A DNA stretch of 64,000 nucleotides from Janibacter limosus (GTDB taxonomy: Bacteria; Actinomycetota; Actinomycetes; Actinomycetales; Dermatophilaceae). A program made the position numbers and the translations under genes. The notes beneath the pieces are model-generated. The model was not told the DNA's origin, did no database searches, and saw only the letters and a list, made by a program, of their open reading frames with translations. Shown here piece after piece: positions 61,929-64,000 of the stretch; the stretch's first letter is position 1, and every line of letters begins with the position of its first letter. The DNA is taken from NCBI RefSeq assembly GCF_004295485.1, contig NZ_CP036164.1:744001-808000 (forward strand), read 5' to 3'.

Positions 61929-64000
61929 CCGGCCGAGTCTGCGTCACGCTCCTGAGCAGCAACTGCACGCGCGACCGCGTCGCGGCTCTCGGCGACCGTG
62001 CGCCGTAGGCCGGCTGGCGCCGAGTCGTGCTCGTCGAGCCAGGTCTGGGTGGTGGCGAGCAGCTCGGGACCGGCCAGCGCCATCGGGTAGAAGCCGATGA
62101 CGATGCCCTCGGCGATGGCGTGCGTCCGCGAGGACCACACCTCCTCGAGGACGTCGTGGTACCGCTGGACGAAGGGGGTGAGCAGCCCCGGGTCGGTGGT
62201 GCGGCCGAAGCCCAGACCGTGCGCGTCGACCACCGAGTTGGGCGTCTCGGTGGAGACGACGCCGGCCTGCCAGGCAGCCTCCTTGGCCTCCGGCGTGGGG
62301 ATGCTCGCGGCAGCGCGGGCGGCGCGCTCTCGACCAGTGGCGGTGTTGTCCCCCTTCGCCTCTGCGGCAACGGCGTCCGCGTCGGCCTCGCCGGCTGCAG
62401 CCAGGCCGGTGAGCAAGGTCCAGCGCATGTCGGTGTCGACGGCCAGACCCTCGAGGGAGGCGCTGCCGTCGAGCAGACCGGCCACCAGGGAGACGTCGTC
62501 GCCGGGGGCGAGCAGACCGGCGTGGCCGGTGACGAGCTGCAGCTGGGCGTCGCTGCCCGAGGCCGCCGCGCGGGCCAGCTCGGCGAGGTGCGCCACGACC
62601 TGCTGGCGGACCTGCTCACGGTGGGCCGGAGCGCCGTAGGTGAGCACGGCGGTCGAGATCTGGCCGATGAGGGAGCGCAGCAGCACCGAGTCGGAGAGAC
62701 CGTCGAGGACCGGCAGGACCAGCTCGACATAGGCGCGGGCGGCCATCTCGCCGTCGCGGGTCATGTCCCACGCCGACGCCAGCGCGAGCGAGGCCGGCAG
62801 CGACTCGGCGAAGGCCGTGGGGTGGGCCAGCAGCGTTGCGAGGGAACGCTCGTCGAGCCGCAGCTTGGCGTAGCTCAGGTCGTCGTCGTTGAGCAGCAGC
62901 AGGTCGGGCTGACGCTGACCGACGAGCTGCGGCAGGGGAGTGTGCTCGCCGTCCACGTCGACCTCGATGCGCTCACGACGCTGCAGGGTGCCGTCGACGA
63001 GGTCGTATAGACCGACCGCGAGACGGTGCGGGCGCAGCGTCGCGAAGCCCTCGGCGAAGGTCTGCTCGATGACCGCGTCGACGTAGAGGCCGCGATCGTC
63101 GACCTCGACCACGGGACGAAGGGTGTTGACCCCAGCGGTCTCGAGCCACAGCTTCGACCACGCGCGCAGGTCGCGGCCCGACGTCGCCTCGAGCTCGTCG
63201 AGCAGGTCGTCGAGGGTCGTGTTGCCCCAGGCGTGCTTGGCGAAGTAGGCCCGCAGACCGTCGCGGAAGGGCTCACGGCCGACATAGGCCACGAGCTGCT
63301 TGATGACCGAGGCGCCCTTGGCGTAGGTGATGCCGTCGAAGTTGACCTCGACGTCGTCGAGGTCGCGGATCGGCGCGACGATCGGGTGGGTCGAGCTGAG
63401 CTGGTCCTGGCGGTAGGCCCAGGCCTTCTCGTGCGTGCAGAAGGTCGTCCAGGCGTCGGCCCACTCGGTGGCCTCGGACTGGCAGGTCGTGGAGGCCCAC
63501 TCGGCGAAGGACTCGTTGAGCCACAGGTCGTTCCACCACTTCATCGTCACGAGGTTGCCGAACCACATGTGGGCCAGCTCGTGCAGCACGGTGAGGGCGC
63601 GGCGCTCGACGAGCGCGTCGGGCACCTTGGAGCGGAAGACGTACATCTCGTGGAAGGTCACGCACCCCGCGTTTTCCATCGCGCCCATGTTGTACTCCGG
63701 CGTGAAGACCTGGTCGTACTTGGTGAAGGGGTAGGCGCGGTCGAACTCCTCCTCGAAGAAGGCGAAACCCGCCTTGGTGAGGGCGAAGAGGTTGTCGGCG
63801 TCGAGGTACTGCGTCAGCGACTTGCGGCAGAAGATGCCCAGCGGCACCTCCTTGTCCCGTGAGGTGAGCGAGTCGCGCACGACGTCGTAGGGGCCGGCGA
63901 CGAGCGCGGTGATGTAGCTGCTCATCCGCTCGGTGGGGGCGAAGGCCCACGTGGCCACGCCCTCCTGGCCCTGCACTGGGGTCGGCTCGGGGGTGGGGGA
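61925..64000 (-). CDS. pepN: Aminopeptidase N (M1 family), 5' end outside window
   Basis: The reading frame is open to the right end, so at least about 691 codons and the C-terminus are seen. Zinc and substrate motifs: YNMGAMENAGCVTFHEM (GAMEN), TVLHELAHMWFGNLVTMKWWNDLWLNESFAEW in parts (HExxH plus Glu 18 residues on). C-terminal ERAP1-like helical domain follows. Cytosolic peptidase that takes N-terminal residues off peptides. The GTG at 63976 is inside the gene, since VSxPTPEP-like coding continues upstream. The actinobacterial pepN usually reads about 850 residues, so about 160 are missing. Confidence 0.93.
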   Translation of the reverse strand, partial: SPTPEPTPVQGQEGVATWAFAPTERMSSYITALVAGPYDVVRDSLTSRDKEVPLGIFCRKSLTQYLDADNLFALTKAGFAFFEEEFDRAYPFTKYDQVFTPEYNMGAMENAGCVTFHEMYVFRSKVPDALVERRALTVLHELAHMWFGNLVTMKWWNDLWLNESFAEWASTTCQSEATEWADAWTTFCTHEKAWAYRQDQLSSTHPIVAPIRDLDDVEVNFDGITYAKGASVIKQLVAYVGREPFRDGLRAYFAKHAWGNTTLDDLLDELEATSGRDLRAWSKLWLETAGVNTLRPVVEVDDRGLYVDAVIEQTFAEGFATLRPHRLAVGLYDLVDGTLQRRERIEVDVDGEHTPLPQLVGQRQPDLLLLNDDDLSYAKLRLDERSLATLLAHPTAFAESLPASLALASAWDMTRDGEMAARAYVELVLPVLDGLSDSVLLRSLIGQISTAVLTYGAPAHREQVRQQVVAHLAELARAAASGSDAQLQLVTGHAGLLAPGDDVSLVAGLLDGSASLEGLAVDTDMRWTLLTGLAAAGEADADAVAAEAKGDNTATGRERAARAAASIPTPEAKEAAWQAGVVSTETPNSVVDAHGLGFGRTTDPGLLTPFVQRYHDVLEEVWSSRTHAIAEGIVIGFYPMALAGPELLATTQTWLDEHDSAPAGLRRTVAESRDAVARAVAAQERDADSAG

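Overview
The window is high-GC bacterial chromosome with actinobacterial features: GTG and TTG starts in 4-bp stop/start overlaps, many leaderless promoters, actinobacteria-typical families (DUF2017, DUF222/HNH, DUF3618, an NnaR-like HemD regulator, GlnR-type boxes), and gene order that parallels blocks I recall from Mycobacterium tuberculosis (the Rv1330c-Rv1341 and Rv2467-Rv2478c neighbourhoods). A member of the Micrococcales (Intrasporangiaceae-like) is my best guess from style alone; no rRNA is present to test it. No CRISPR array, prophage or replication origin is seen. No gene-free stretch exceeds about 300 bp.

Layout. 1-5200: end of an RDD protein, an unknown protein, a HemD-like protein, nicotinamidase, a serine hydrolase and a VOC protein. 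4091-13261: nitrate/nitrite assimilation, all on the minus strand: narK-like transporter, nasA nitrate reductase, its FAD/[2Fe-2S] electron-transfer partner, nirB, nirD and an NnaR-like regulator. Two GlnR-type boxes sit at identical distances from the narK and nirB -10 elements. 13314-13460: array of palindromic repeats. 13466-23238: pncB diverging from clpS-DUF2017-murI-MBL, a four-gene accessory insert, then rph-rdgB. 23227-23502: second array of the same palindrome and tRNA-Leu. 23524-28462: OsmC, a CbiMNQO metal importer, Bcp peroxiredoxin, DUF3618, tRNA-Lys, CopC. 28570-36803: tRNA-His, orn, prsW, a phosphopantetheinyl transferase, tRNA-Arg, and a pair of membrane GTPases split by an IS110-family element. 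36987-43867: ssb, ettA, thpR, a pentapeptide protein, an SRPBCC-epimerase fusion, a TetR regulator and an acyl-CoA dehydrogenase. 43987-49935: two convergent molybdenum-cofactor operons (moaB-moaE-moaA against moeZ-moeA-moaC-mobA-DUF6457-moaD). 50033-64000: tesB, recQ with a PRTase-like tail, thioesterase, IMPase, GDPD, alpha-glucosidase-truncated globin, an SOS-boxed DUF222/HNH protein, mscS and the start-less pepN.

How parts fit. The Moco operons supply the cofactor for NasA; nitrate enters through NarK, NasA makes nitrite, and NirBD makes ammonium. GlnR-type boxes and an NnaR-like protein point to nitrogen-status control. PncA and PncB together convert nicotinamide to nicotinate mononucleotide.

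Less ordinary features: two helically phased arrays of the dyad GCAnnnCCTTAAGGnnnTGC; a strongly over-represented polar octamer CGAAGGGG resembling FtsK/SpoIIIE-orienting sequences; an IS110 element lying exactly in an ATGA stop/start overlap and rebuilding a start codon and ribosome binding site; stop codons doubling as the first bases of -10 elements; and a symmetric bidirectional promoter with two leaderless starts.
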